From assembly GCA_934178555.1 (NCBI GenBank), contig CAKPQL010000003.1, positions 1 through 64,000 on the forward strand: DNA of 64,000 nt, given 5' to 3'. Below, piece by piece: positions 16,241 through 26,027 of the stretch. This stretch comes from an uncultured Clostridia bacterium (lineage in GTDB: Bacteria; Bacillota; Clostridia; TANB77; CAG-508). The notes under the pieces are model-generated. The model was not told the origin of the DNA, did not search any database, and worked only from the letters and a program-made list of their open reading frames with translations. The stretch's first letter is position 1, and each line of letters starts with the position of its first letter. The position numbers and the translations under genes are program-made.

Positions 16241-19003
16241 TTAAAAACATTGTTTTAAGTTTTCGCTACATCTATGACATATTGTTGGATTTTCTTTATC
16301 TTCTCCTACTGTTTCAGAATACATCCAGCATCTCTCACATTTTTCTCCTTTTGCAACTTCTACTTTTATTTTTTCATCCTGATTGTTATTTACAATTTCT
16401 AACCCTGATACTATAAATACTGGCATCAATTCTTTTTCAACACTCTTTAAAAATTCATATTCATCCCCAGTAACATTTAATATTACCTTTGCATTTAATG
16501 AATGACCTATTATTTTTTCTGCTCTCGCTTCCTCTAGTTTTTTTGCTACTTCTTCCTTTAATTCAACAATTTTATTCCATTTTTTCTCTAATTCTTTATC
16601 TTCATATTTTGGATTTTCTTCAGGCCATTTTGCAAACATAACACTTTCGTAATTTTCACCATCTTTATGTGGCATAAAGTTCCATATTTCTTCTGCAGTA
16701 TAGCATACAAGTGGTGTAAGCATAACAACTAATGCTTGTAAAATTTCATACATAACAGTTTGTGCAGCTCTTCTTTGTATAGAATTTGGTTTTGAAGTAT
16801 ATAATCTATCTTTTATTATATCTAAATAGAAATTGCTCATATCTACAACGCAAAATTCATTTATATCATGATATACCGTATGGAATTCATACTCGTTATA
16901 TCCTTGTGTTACATTTTTTATTAATTGATTTAATTTTAATAATGCCCATTTATCAATTTCTTCTAGCTCTTCGTAAGTAACTGGGCTATTTACATCAAAA
17001 TCATTTATATTTCCTAATATATATCTACATGTATTTCTAATCTTTCTATATACTTCTGTTATTTGTTTTAATATATTTTTAGATAAACTTATTTCATTTT
17101 TGTAATCTGATGATAAAACCCATAATCTTAATATATCTGCACCATAGTCTTTTATAATGTCTTGTGGACTTATAACATTTCCTAAAGACTTAGACATTTT
17201 CTTTCCATGTTCATCTATTACAAATCCATGTGTTAACACTTCTTTATATGGAGCAACACCTTTTGTTGCAACAGAAGTAAGTATTGATGATTGGAACCAT
17301 CCTCTGTATTGGTCATTTCCCTCTAAATACATATTTGCAGGTGGTAATCCACGTTCTGCTAAAACAGCTTCATGTGTAGAACCAGAGTCAAACCATACAT
17401 CCATTATATCAGTTTCTCTTTTAAAATGTGTATGACCGCATTCGCATTTAGCATTTTCAGGCATTAATTCTTCTATGCTTAATTCATACCAAGCATTAGA
17501 ACCTTTTTCTCTAAATATTTTTTGTATTTTTGCAATGCTCTCATCTGTTATATATTCTTTTCCACATTCTTCGCAATAGAATATTGGTATTGGTAACCCC
17601 CAAGTTCTTTGTCTTGATATACACCAATCAGCTCTATCTTTCACCATTGCAGTAATTCTATCTTCACCCCAAGCTGGTATCCATTTTACTTTTTTTATTT
17701 CTTCTAATGTTTTCTCTCTAAATCCTTCAACAGATGCAAACCATTGATCTGTTGCTCTAAATATTATTGGATTTTTACATCTCCAGCAATGTGGATATGA
17801 GTGAGTTATTACTTGTTTGTGTAATAAATAATTATTTTGTTCTAACCATTCTATTATCTTATCATTAGATGCATCATATTTTAAACCTGCAAACATTCCT
17901 GCACCTTCTGTTTGATATCCTTTTCCATCTACTGTTACTACTATATCTAATCCATTTTTTAATCCGCAAAGGTAGTCTTCCTTACCATAGCCAGGAGCTG
18001 TATGTACTGCACCAGTACCAGTATCTAATTCTACTAATATTGTATCATCACTACCTAAAACAACTCTAGAATCTCTATCTATAAATGGGTGTTTACATAT
18101 AATTCCTTCCAATTCACTTCCTTTAAAGCTTTTTGTTTTTGTATAATTTTCTATTCCAGCTTGTTTCATTACGCTATCTACTAACTCTGTTGCCATTATA
18201 TAATTTTCTTTTCCTGCATTTACTATACTATATTCATACTCTCCACCTATTGTAATTCCAACATTTCCTGGCAAAGTCCATGGTGTTGTTGTCCATATTA
18301 CAAAATATGTATTTTCTGTATTAAATAATCCCTTAGAATCTTTTACAGCAAATTTTACGAATATTGATGTAGTTTTATGATCAGCGTATTCAATTTCTGC
18401 TTCTGCTAGCGCTGTTTCACAATCTGTACACCAATATACTGGTTTCAATCCTTTATATATATATCCTTTTTTATACATTTCTCCAAATACACCAATTTGT
18501 CTTGCTTCAAATTCTGGTTGCAAAGTAATATATGGGTGTTCCCAATCTCCTAACACCCCTAGTCTTTTAAATCCTTCTGTTTGTTTTTCAACAAAACCTA
18601 AAGCAAAATCACGACAAGTATTTCTAAACTTTGATATTCCTATTTCATCTTTGTTTAATCCTAATGCTTGTATAGCTCTTTTTTCCGTAGGTAATCCATG
18701 TGTATCAAATCCTGGTATATAAGGTGTATAATATCCTCTTAAATTTTTATATCTTATAATTGTATCTTTTAATATTTTATTTAATGCATGTCCTATATGT
18801 ATTTCTCCATTTGCATAAGGAGGTCCATCGTGTAATACATAAGGTTCATTTCCTTCATTTTTCTTTAATATTTTTTCGTACAAACCGTTTTCAAATATTT
18901 TTTCCTGAATTTTTGGTTCATTTTCTGGTAGACTTGCTCTCATAGGGAAGTCTGTTTTTGGTAAGTTCAATGTTTTGCCATAGTCCTTCTTTTCTTCTGA
19001 CAT
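16241..19003 (-). CDS. ileS: Isoleucyl-tRNA synthetase
   Basis: Charges tRNA-Ile with isoleucine. The 920-residue length is standard for the bacterial type. Visible are the HIGH-type signature P-P-Y-A-N-G-E-I-H-I-G-H (about 61-72), the CP1 editing domain, W-C-I-S-R-Q-R-T-W-G-L-P, K-M-S-K-S-L-G-N (class I ATP site) and the C-terminal zinc ribbon C-E-R-C-W-M...C-H-R-C. It starts at ATG 19003 after GGAGG. A complete T-box leader lies directly upstream, so expression should rise when uncharged tRNA-Ile accumulates. Confidence 0.98.
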   Translation of the reverse strand: MSEEKKDYGKTLNLPKTDFPMRASLPENEPKIQEKIFENGLYEKILKKNEGNEPYVLHDGPPYANGEIHIGHALNKILKDTIIRYKNLRGYYTPYIPGFDTHGLPTEKRAIQALGLNKDEIGISKFRNTCRDFALGFVEKQTEGFKRLGVLGDWEHPYITLQPEFEARQIGVFGEMYKKGYIYKGLKPVYWCTDCETALAEAEIEYADHKTTSIFVKFAVKDSKGLFNTENTYFVIWTTTPWTLPGNVGITIGGEYEYSIVNAGKENYIMATELVDSVMKQAGIENYTKTKSFKGSELEGIICKHPFIDRDSRVVLGSDDTILVELDTGTGAVHTAPGYGKEDYLCGLKNGLDIVVTVDGKGYQTEGAGMFAGLKYDASNDKIIEWLEQNNYLLHKQVITHSYPHCWRCKNPIIFRATDQWFASVEGFREKTLEEIKKVKWIPAWGEDRITAMVKDRADWCISRQRTWGLPIPIFYCEECGKEYITDESIAKIQKIFREKGSNAWYELSIEELMPENAKCECGHTHFKRETDIMDVWFDSGSTHEAVLAERGLPPANMYLEGNDQYRGWFQSSILTSVATKGVAPYKEVLTHGFVIDEHGKKMSKSLGNVISPQDIIKDYGADILRLWVLSSDYKNEISLSKNILKQITEVYRKIRNTCRYILGNINDFDVNSPVTYEELEEIDKWALLKLNQLIKNVTQGYNEYEFHTVYHDINEFCVVDMSNFYLDIIKDRLYTSKPNSIQRRAAQTVMYEILQALVVMLTPLVCYTAEEIWNFMPHKDGENYESVMFAKWPEENPKYEDKELEKKWNKIVELKEEVAKKLEEARAEKIIGHSLNAKVILNVTGDEYEFLKSVEKELMPVFIVSGLEIVNNNQDEKIKVEVAKGEKCERCWMYSETVGEDKENPTICHRCSENLKQCF

Positions 19004-19054
19004 ATTTATTCCTCCTTATATTTTTGTGGCATACAATAGTTAAGGTTATAAATG

Positions 19055-19305
19055 CATAAAATCCTCCATCCGTATAGGACGAAGGATTAAAAAATCTATT
19101 CCGTGGTACCACCTAAATTAACTAATATTAGTTCACTTTATATTCATTTAACGCATAGATTACGGCTTAATTTACTTTTTATTTCCACTAAGCAACTAAA
19201 AGGTGATAATAAATAAACTATTATTCTACCAAAATTTCAGCATACATTTGGCTCTCTACAGATTTTACTTTATTTACCGTGTCCTTTATTATAGTATTTA
19301 ATTAT
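19055..19305 (-). promoter_or_regulatory. T-box riboswitch leader of ileS
   Basis: The conserved T-box sequence (minus-strand A-G-G-T-G-G-T-A-C-C-A-C-G-G, at 19101-19117) lies just upstream of a terminator stem with arms 19061-19071 and 19077-19087 (11 pairs with G-U wobbles), followed by TTTTATG. The stem I region further upstream has a GAGAG-CCAAATG-type conserved element. An ATC codon followed by A in its lower part is a plausible specifier for tRNA-Ile. Uncharged tRNA-Ile pairing would favour the antiterminator and allow ileS transcription. Confidence 0.92.
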
Positions 19306-19312
19306 GCAATAT

Positions 19313-19341
19313 ATTTTAACACTTTTTAATTTACTTGACAA
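19313..19341 (-). promoter_or_regulatory. Promoter of the ileS T-box transcript
   Basis: The minus-strand -35 TTGTCA (19336-19341) and -10 TAAAAT (19313-19318) are separated by exactly 17 bases and lie just ahead of the T-box leader. Confidence 0.7.
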
Positions 19342-19379
19342 GAGGTTAACTTATAATTTTTATAAACTCTTATACTATT

Positions 19380-19908
19380 TTATATATTTCTTCTTACTAT
19401 TTTTGCAGGCACTCCTACTACAGTCACATTATCTTCTACATCTTTTAATACTACAGCACTAGCTCCTATTTTCACATTATTTCCTATATTTATTGGGCCT
19501 AATACTCTAGCCCCAGAACCTACCATTACATTATTTCCAAGTGTAGGATGCCTTTTAAATCTATCCTTTCCCGTTCCACCTAATGTAGCTTGATGATATA
19601 TTGTACAATCGTCACCGTATAACTGCAGTCTCTCCTATAACGATTCCCATTCCATGATCTATAAATAATCTATCTCCTATCTGTGCACCTGGATGAATTT
19701 CTATTCCAGTAATAAATCGTGAAAATTGCGAAATTAACCTAGCTATAAAAAACAATTTTATCTTATATAAAGCATGTGCAATTCTATGAAAAATTAATGC
19801 ATGAAAACCTGGATATAATAATATTACTTCTATAACATTTTTTACAGCAGGATCCTTTTCTTTCATATTTTTTGCATCTGCATATAATTTTTTAATTCCA
19901 GATATCAT
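19380..19908 (-). CDS. cysE: Serine O-acetyltransferase CysE, requiring a +1 frameshift at CGG (19617-19615)
   Basis: Acetylates serine with acetyl-CoA, the first step of cysteine synthesis. From ATG 19908 the first 97 residues carry the SAT helical domain and the first left-handed beta-helix turns, through [14 protein letters not shown]. Codon 98 is CGG and is followed at once by TGA. Skipping the C gives GGT-GAC-GAT, so the hexapeptide repeats continue ([15 protein letters not shown]) to the stop at 19380. The 175-residue product ends V-P-A-K-I-V as expected. The catalytic His lies in D-H-G-M-G. The AGAGGTGA ribosome site sits inside a hairpin (19913-19952). Confidence 0.92.
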
Positions 19909-19912
19909 GATT

Positions 19913-19952
19913 TCACCTCTGTATATTATATTCTTAATATATACAGAGGTGA
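19913..19952 (-). promoter_or_regulatory. Hairpin covering the cysE ribosome-binding site
   Basis: Fourteen-base perfect arms (19913-19926 and 19939-19952). On the minus strand the 3' arm contains AGAGGTGA, the Shine-Dalgarno sequence 5 bases before the cysE ATG at 19908. The mRNA would therefore hide its own ribosome site. No T-run follows on this strand, so a terminator for the upstream gene is less likely. Confidence 0.6.
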
Positions 19953-19958
19953 TTTTTC

Positions 19959-20360
19959 TTAATATTTGCTATTTATTTTTTCTTTTTGTAGTTCTGAAGG
20001 AAATCCAATTTTAGTAATTTTTCTTAGACAATGTACAATTTTTTTCCATAATGATATTTTCTCAATAATAGTTAAATCTGTTATTTGGTCTAGCTCATTT
20101 TCAAATTGCTTATTTATTCTATTAGCTTTTACTTTTTCATTATTTATATTGTTTATGGAAAATTTCAAATCATTTCCTTTTGTTATATCTAATTCCACTA
20201 TAAATCCATCTAATGTTTCCATGACTTTAACTTTACTTGTGTTCTTTGTTATTAAAGATGGATTTTCTTTAAATATTTTTCCTTTATATTCAATTTGCAA
20301 CTTGTTATTTTTTTGCGTTGTTTCTATTGAATAGTCTAAATTATCAATATTATTCATCAT
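19959..20360 (-). CDS. Hypothetical protein of unknown function
   Basis: A 133-residue soluble protein, not recognised. It has no signal peptide, membrane segment or cysteine cluster. The first two-thirds look like beta strands ([11 protein letters not shown]) and the last third is helical and basic ([13 protein letters not shown]). I start at the second ATG of an ATGATG pair-type opening at 20360, because GGAG lies 6 bases before it. The open frame begins 12 bases earlier. It lies between the YibE/F gene and cysE on the same strand. Confidence 0.65.
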   Translation of the reverse strand: MMNNIDNLDYSIETTQKNNKLQIEYKGKIFKENPSLITKNTSKVKVMETLDGFIVELDITKGNDLKFSINNINNEKVKANRINKQFENELDQITDLTIIEKISLWKKIVHCLRKITKIGFPSELQKEKINSKY

Positions 20361-20459
20361 TTGTTTCTCCATTTTTATACATATTTATCTATAATATAAT
20401 ACTAAATCCATTTTTTTACAAGTATTTTATTATTTATTGCTAACAATTATATTATGATT

Positions 20460-21659
20460 TTATATTTTTAAACTTCTTTTTCCTTCAACTATGTTTTTAG
20501 CTTTTTTATCATATACTGTTTTATTTTTATTTAATAGTGCATATATTAGAGATGTTGTTGGTACAGTAAATACTACTCCCATGCTTCCTGCTAGTGCAGA
20601 TACAGCTTCTGTTGCTATTGTTTCCTTATTTATTATGTCACCTATAGACATATTTGATGCCATGAATAGTAATATTAAAGTTAATGCTCCACCTACATAC
20701 GCAAGTATAAGAGTATTTGTCATTGTTCCTATAACGTCTCCACCTATATTCATACCACTCTTCAATAGTTCTTTCCATGTTATATCTGGATTTTTTTGCT
20801 TTATTTCATCTAGTGCAGATGAAATTGACATTCCTACATCCATACAAGCTCCTAGAGCTGATATTACAATGCCTGCAAAGAATAATTCTCTAAAATTAAA
20901 AACTATATTCTCTGAAGCAATTGCTAAAAATAGAGCTTCTTCTGTTACCCCTGACAATTTTGCAAAATATCCAAATATTACCGCAACAAGACCTGCTGAT
21001 ATAACTCCGCCAGAAGTTCCTAATGCTGCAGTTATAGATTTTTTATTTATCCCTGCTATTATTATGAATGTTAAGACTATAATTATTATAGATGTTGCAA
21101 CTGATAACCATATTGCACTTTGACCATTATATATTCCTTTTATCATAATAAAATATATTGCAAGTATTGTTACTATCAATCCCACTATTGCTTTTATACC
21201 TTGTTTTTTTCCGATGGCAATTATTATGGCAAAGAATAATAAAATCATGATAATAACATAGTTTTGCCTTACTACTTCTTCAATTGTAATTTGTTGTATT
21301 TCATCTCCTGATGTTGATAATTGGACTATAACCGTATTTCCTTTGTCCAATTTATATCCTACTATTTTATTATCTATATCATAAGTTAATATATATTCAG
21401 CATCTAATTTTTGTCCTTTATATTTTCCTTCTTTTATTTCTATTTTTACATTTTGTACTGTTCTTTTTAAATCTTCTGTTTCTTCCTTTATATATGGCTT
21501 TTCTACTTCAATTATCTTAGCTTTTACTTTTACTTTTTCTAATGTTGATACGGGCTGTATTGTTACATTGCTTTCTGCTTCTGTATCTGTCGCCAATACA
21601 TTTGTAGAAATTGAAAATAATAATATTAGTAATATCATAATTGTTATTGTTTTTTTCAT
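20460..21659 (-). CDS. YibE/F-family membrane protein
   Basis: A 399-residue protein with a cleavable-looking signal peptide (about residues 1-23, ending V-L-A), then an extracytoplasmic beta-rich domain (about 30-125). The C-terminal two-thirds hold seven or eight hydrophobic segments, including G-A-C-M-D-V-G-M-S-I-S-S-A and P-T-T-S-L-I-Y-A-L-L-N. This matches the YibE/F family (multi-pass proteins of unknown function found mainly in Firmicutes). The gene is flanked by the pyk terminator upstream and by a small unknown gene downstream. It starts at ATG 21659. Confidence 0.85.
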   Translation of the reverse strand: MKKTITIMILLILLFSISTNVLATDTEAESNVTIQPVSTLEKVKVKAKIIEVEKPYIKEETEDLKRTVQNVKIEIKEGKYKGQKLDAEYILTYDIDNKIVGYKLDKGNTVIVQLSTSGDEIQQITIEEVVRQNYVIIMILLFFAIIIAIGKKQGIKAIVGLIVTILAIYFIMIKGIYNGQSAIWLSVATSIIIIVLTFIIIAGINKKSITAALGTSGGVISAGLVAVIFGYFAKLSGVTEEALFLAIASENIVFNFRELFFAGIVISALGACMDVGMSISSALDEIKQKNPDITWKELLKSGMNIGGDVIGTMTNTLILAYVGGALTLILLFMASNMSIGDIINKETIATEAVSALAGSMGVVFTVPTTSLIYALLNKNKTVYDKKAKNIVEGKRSLKI

Positions 21660-21744
21660 ATATATTCAATCCTTTCAAAAATAAATACTTATGAATTATA
21701 TCATTTTTTTCTACATAAATCAACATTTGATTCAAAAGAATAAA

Positions 21745-21762
21745 GGGCGCAAATTCGCGCCC
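21745..21762 (-). terminator. GC-rich terminator hairpin after pyk
   Basis: Arms GGGCGC and GCGCCC (21745-21750, 21757-21762) form a short strong stem, followed on the minus strand by TTTATTCTTTT. It lies 13 bases past the pyk stop. Confidence 0.75.
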
Positions 21763-21774
21763 CACATAAATATA

Positions 21775-23208
21775 TTATACTCTTATTACTCTTCCTATCA
21801 TTCTGTTTATTCCTTCGCTTACTTGCTCTATTTCTATGCCAGGTCCACCTGCAAGTATTATTAAATCTCCTTTTTGTAGTTTACCATCTTTTAACAACTT
21901 ATTAATTCCTAATTTTAATACTGTTTCTACTTCTTTTTGCTTATCAAATAACATTGGTTCTACTCCCCAAATTGGAGCTAATTGTCTATATGTTTTTTCA
22001 TTTTCTGTTACAGCATATACTGGGCAATGAGGCAACAAACTTGATATTATATTTGGTGTATCTCCAGTTTGAGTATATACAACTATTGCTTTTGCACCCA
22101 TATTTATTGCAGTATCACATATAGAATAATTCAATTTCCAGTTATCTGTTAATTTTGGCAAATCATATTCTCTTCTTTTAAATCTTTTACAATATTTTAT
22201 TGATCCTTCTATTGCTTCAGCTATTTTATTCATTGTTTGTACACATACTACTGGATATTTTCCCATTGCGCTTTCACCAGATAACATAATTGCACCAGTA
22301 GCATCAAATATTGCATTTGCTACGTCACTTACTTCAGCTCTTGTAGGTCTTGGACTATTACTCATTGATTCCAACATTTGAGTTGCTGTTATTACTAATT
22401 TTCCTGCTCTATTACATTCTTTTATAAAATATTTTTGAACTATAGGAACTTGCTCTAATGGTATTTCTACACCCATATCGCCACGAGCGACCATAATTCC
22501 ATCTACTACACTCAATATCTCTTTGAAGTTATCTATTCCTTCTTGATTTTCTATTTTAGCTATTATTTTTATATTTTGACCACCATTATCATCTAGGACT
22601 TTTCTTACATCTAAAACATCTTGCGCATTTCTTACAAAAGAAGCTGCAACATAATCAAAATCTACTCTTACTCCATCTTTTAAATCTTGTATATCTTTTG
22701 CCGTTAAACTAGGCAACTTAGTAGAACATCCTGGTACATTAATGCTCTTTCTACTTCCTAATTTTCCGCCTTCTACTACTTTACAATAAATATTTTTATC
22801 TTTTATTTCTTCTACAACTATACCTATTAATCCATCATCTATAAGTATTTTTGTACCAACTTTAACATCTTGGTATAAATTTTTATAACTTACAGATATA
22901 CCATTTTTGTCTCCTTCTACATCTTCATTGTATAAAACAAATTTATCTCCTTCTGCTAAATATACTGGTGATTCCTTTAATTTTCCTGTTCTTATTTCTG
23001 GTCCTTGCATATCCAATAATAATGCTACAGGCATATCTATTTCTTCTCTTGCTTGTTTTACTGCATTAATAAATTTTTCTTGATCTGGGTATGAACCATG
23101 AGAAAAGTTTATTCTTGCCATATTCATTCCAGATTTTATCATTGTTTTTAATACTTCTACATCTCCACTTGCAGGTCCTATTGTACATACTATTTTTGTT
23201 TTTCTCAT
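21775..23208 (-). CDS. pyk: Pyruvate kinase
   Basis: Converts phosphoenolpyruvate and ADP to pyruvate and ATP, the last step of glycolysis. The 477 residues begin M-R-K-T-K-I-V-C-T-I-G-P-A-S. Substrate and metal motifs include N-F-S-H-G, the I-I-A-K-I-E-N-Q-E-G signature with catalytic Lys, and M-V-A-R-G-D-M-G-V-E-I. It lacks the extra C-terminal phosphotransfer-like domain found on Bacillus Pyk. Start choice: the ATG at 23208 has GAGG nine bases ahead. The earlier in-frame ATG (23217) abuts the Shine-Dalgarno and is unlikely. eno lies at 28261, also glycolytic but not in the same operon. Confidence 0.97.
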   Translation of the reverse strand: MRKTKIVCTIGPASGDVEVLKTMIKSGMNMARINFSHGSYPDQEKFINAVKQAREEIDMPVALLLDMQGPEIRTGKLKESPVYLAEGDKFVLYNEDVEGDKNGISVSYKNLYQDVKVGTKILIDDGLIGIVVEEIKDKNIYCKVVEGGKLGSRKSINVPGCSTKLPSLTAKDIQDLKDGVRVDFDYVAASFVRNAQDVLDVRKVLDDNGGQNIKIIAKIENQEGIDNFKEILSVVDGIMVARGDMGVEIPLEQVPIVQKYFIKECNRAGKLVITATQMLESMSNSPRPTRAEVSDVANAIFDATGAIMLSGESAMGKYPVVCVQTMNKIAEAIEGSIKYCKRFKRREYDLPKLTDNWKLNYSICDTAINMGAKAIVVYTQTGDTPNIISSLLPHCPVYAVTENEKTYRQLAPIWGVEPMLFDKQKEVETVLKLGINKLLKDGKLQKGDLIILAGGPGIEIEQVSEGINRMIGRVIRV

Positions 23209-23248
23209 ATCTAACATCCTCTTTTCTTTGTTTTATACATTCATTATG

Positions 23249-23274
23249 AAAGGCGGAGACATTCCCCCACCTTT
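23249..23274 (-). terminator. Hairpin between glgP and pyk
   Basis: On the minus strand an AAAGGTGG-type arm pairs with CCGCCTTT over 10 positions with G-U wobbles (the plus-strand version has mismatches, so the RNA is minus-strand specific). It follows the glgP stop and precedes the pyk start. Its U-tract is short, so it may be partial. Confidence 0.5.
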
Positions 23275-23305
23275 ATATAATGTGTTTGTCAAAATTCTAC
23301 ATATT

Positions 23306-25870
23306 TTATGCTGTAATCCATTTTACCAAATTTAGGTTAGCACTGTCAAGTAGCATTTCATGTTTCGGCATCACTCTAAATGTATATCCATAATCTCCTC
23401 CTGTTAAAAGTTTTACTTTTGCCTCATATGTATATATCTTTTCGTCTTTATTTGACTCTACTAATTCCATAGGTACTATTCCTATATTTTCCAATATACC
23501 ATTTTCCATAACTTTACCATAATATACTTGTGCTTCTACATTTGCTGGTAATATATTAGGTAATTTTACAGTACATCTTACTTGTATTTCTTCTCTAGCA
23601 TTTATTGTAATGTTATCCAAATTATCTATTTGTTTTATCTCTATATCATTCCAATTTGCATACAACTCTTCTTTAAATTTATTATATTCTGCCACTTTAT
23701 CTAATGTGTTAAAATAATTATTTGTCAAATTGCATAATGGCATATATAGTTTTTCTACATAATCTATAACCATTCTTGATGTGCTATATTTTGCCCCAGT
23801 AGAAATTATTGAATTTTTCATAATAGTTAACCATTCATCTGATATACCTTCTTGATTTCTATTATAATATATTGGTACTATTTTATTTTCCAAAGTATTG
23901 TATAAGCTATCGCTATCAGATAAATCTTGTGATTCATAAGAATCATAATCTGCATTTGTTCCAATTGCCCAACCATTCTTTAAATTGTATCCTTCAGCCC
24001 ACCATCCATCTAGAACACTAAAGTTTACAACTCCATTTATGGATGCTTTTTGTCCACTTGTACCAGAAGCCTCCATTGGTCTTCTTGGATTATTTAACCA
24101 AACATCAACGCCAGAAACTAAATATCTTGCAATATTCATATTATAATTTTCCAACACAAATATTTTTCCTTTAAATTGTGGCATCATAGATATTTCATTT
24201 ATATATTTTATCAAATCTTGTCCTTCTTTATCTGCTGGATGTGCTTTTCCTGCAAATATTATTTGAACTGGTCTTTCCTCATCATTTAATATCTGTGTTA
24301 TTCTTTCTAAGTCTTTAAATATTAATGTTGCTCTTTTATATGTTGCAAATCTTCTAGCAAATCCTATTGTTAATGCATCTGGATTTAATTTTGATGTTAT
24401 TTCTTTTATTTGCTCGTATCCCATTCCATTACGTTTTAATCTATTTGTAACATTTTCCTTGACAAGCTGTAATAATCTTTCTTTTCTAAATTTATGTTCA
24501 TTCCATAATTCTTTGTTTGGTATATTTTCTATCTTTTTCCAAGTATCTTGATTGTATATTTCATCTTGCCAATATGGATCCAAATATTTATTATATAGCT
24601 CTTTTAAATTAAATGCTAACCATGAGCAAGTATGTACACCATTTGTTATATAAGTAATTGGTGATTCATTTGGAGCTATATTAGGCCATACATCCCCAAA
24701 TAATTCTCTTGAAACTGCTCCATGTAATTTACTTACTCCATTTTTCTTGCCTGCAACTTTTAAAGCAAGTATACCCATATTAAATTTATTTTCCAATTCT
24801 TCTGTTGGTTTCATTCCAAGTTTTAAGAACTCTTCTCTAGATAATCCTAATCTTGGCCAGAAATTTCTAAAATATTTTTCTACTAAATCTATTGGGAACA
24901 TATCATTTCCGGCAGGAACTGGTGTATGAGTTGTAAATACAGTTTTTGCTGTTACCATTTCTCTTGCTATGTTAAAAGATACTTGTTTTTCTTCCATTAT
25001 ATTTTTTATAAGTTCTAATACTAAAAATGATGAATGTCCTTCATTCATATGATATACTGTTGGATTTAAGCCCAAAATTTTTAACAATTTTGTTCCAGCC
25101 ATACCAAGAACTATTTCTTGTCTTATTCTCATTTCTTGGTCTCCACCATATAAATGTAAAGTAACATTTCTATAATCTTCTCTGTTTTGCTCTATATCTG
25201 AATCTAATAAGTATAAAGTTATTCTTCCAACATTAATTTTCCATACTTTTAAATATATCTTATCTTCTGGAAATTGAACATCGATAATTAAATCTTCGCC
25301 GTTTTCTTTTTTTACTGGTAATATTGGTAAAACTGTCATATCTATGTTTTTATATTCTGTTTCTTGATTTCCATATGCACCTATTTTTTGCCAAAAATAG
25401 CCATTCTTATATAACAAGCCAACCGCTACAAAAGGCAATCCCAAATCACTTGCTGATTTTAGATGATCTCCTGATAATATTCCAAGCCCACCTGAATATA
25501 TTGGTAATATTTCATCTAATCCATATTCTGCAGAAAAATATGCTATCAAATTATTTTTTGCATTTGGATATTTTTTATTGTACCAAGTATTTTTACTATT
25601 CATATAGTCATCAAAATTTGAAACTACTCTATCATATTCTTTTAAAAACTCTGCATATTTTGTTACATTTTCTAATTTAGTTTGGTCTACACACTTTAAA
25701 AACTTAACAGGATTTTTTTCACATCTTTCCCATAAATCAATATCAATTGTTTTAAATAATTTCAAAAAATCAGTATTCCAAGCCCACCATACATTGTTTG
25801 CAATCTTTGATAAATCCTTTATTCTCTCTGGTAATTGTGGGGTTACAGTTATTTTATTAAATATATACAT
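23306..25870 (-). CDS. glgP: Alpha-glucan (glycogen/maltodextrin) phosphorylase
   Basis: Releases glucose-1-phosphate from alpha-1,4-glucan ends using phosphate and pyridoxal phosphate. The 854-residue protein belongs to the short, Thermotoga/clostridial-type alpha-glucan phosphorylases with an N-terminal DUF3417-like domain (starting Y-I-F-N-K-I-T-V-T-P-Q-L-P). It contains R-P-M-E-A-S-G-T-S-G-Q-K-A-S, which carries the expected PLP lysine region, and N-G-V-V-N-F-S-V-L-D-G-W-W. It starts at ATG 25870 after AGGAGG. With the GH15 hydrolase at 5971 it forms the storage-glucan degradation capacity of this window. No synthesis genes (glgA, glgC) are here. Confidence 0.95.
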   Translation of the reverse strand: MYIFNKITVTPQLPERIKDLSKIANNVWWAWNTDFLKLFKTIDIDLWERCEKNPVKFLKCVDQTKLENVTKYAEFLKEYDRVVSNFDDYMNSKNTWYNKKYPNAKNNLIAYFSAEYGLDEILPIYSGGLGILSGDHLKSASDLGLPFVAVGLLYKNGYFWQKIGAYGNQETEYKNIDMTVLPILPVKKENGEDLIIDVQFPEDKIYLKVWKINVGRITLYLLDSDIEQNREDYRNVTLHLYGGDQEMRIRQEIVLGMAGTKLLKILGLNPTVYHMNEGHSSFLVLELIKNIMEEKQVSFNIAREMVTAKTVFTTHTPVPAGNDMFPIDLVEKYFRNFWPRLGLSREEFLKLGMKPTEELENKFNMGILALKVAGKKNGVSKLHGAVSRELFGDVWPNIAPNESPITYITNGVHTCSWLAFNLKELYNKYLDPYWQDEIYNQDTWKKIENIPNKELWNEHKFRKERLLQLVKENVTNRLKRNGMGYEQIKEITSKLNPDALTIGFARRFATYKRATLIFKDLERITQILNDEERPVQIIFAGKAHPADKEGQDLIKYINEISMMPQFKGKIFVLENYNMNIARYLVSGVDVWLNNPRRPMEASGTSGQKASINGVVNFSVLDGWWAEGYNLKNGWAIGTNADYDSYESQDLSDSDSLYNTLENKIVPIYYNRNQEGISDEWLTIMKNSIISTGAKYSTSRMVIDYVEKLYMPLCNLTNNYFNTLDKVAEYNKFKEELYANWNDIEIKQIDNLDNITINAREEIQVRCTVKLPNILPANVEAQVYYGKVMENGILENIGIVPMELVESNKDEKIYTYEAKVKLLTGGDYGYTFRVMPKHEMLLDSANLNLVKWITA

Positions 25871-25999
25871 TCTAATTCCTCCTTGGTAGTTTTATAACTT
25901 TTTTCCTTTGTAATTTTTTGTCAAACATAAATTAATTATCTATTAAATTAATATATTTGTCAAATGATTTTTCTATAATTTTTATTTTTTTTTATTTTG

Positions 26000-26020
26000 T
26001 GATATAATGTTTTTAGGAGG
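26000..26020 (+). promoter_or_regulatory. Extended -10 promoter and ribosome site for the 26028 gene
   Basis: TG-A-TATAAT (26000-26008) is an extended -10 element. AGGAGG (26015-26020) follows it closely, 7 bases before the ATG at 26028, implying a very short 5' leader. Confidence 0.55.
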
Positions 26021-26027
26021 GATTATT

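Noticed and set aside
20491..21123. A 210-codon open frame on the plus strand
   Set aside because: Antisense to the YibE/F gene, with no ribosome site. The minus-strand reading has a signal peptide and family features, so this is a codon-bias shadow.
23281..23310. TTGACA-like promoter of pyk near 23285
   Set aside because: No acceptable -10 at 16-18 bases; the next bases form the hairpin at 23249-23274.
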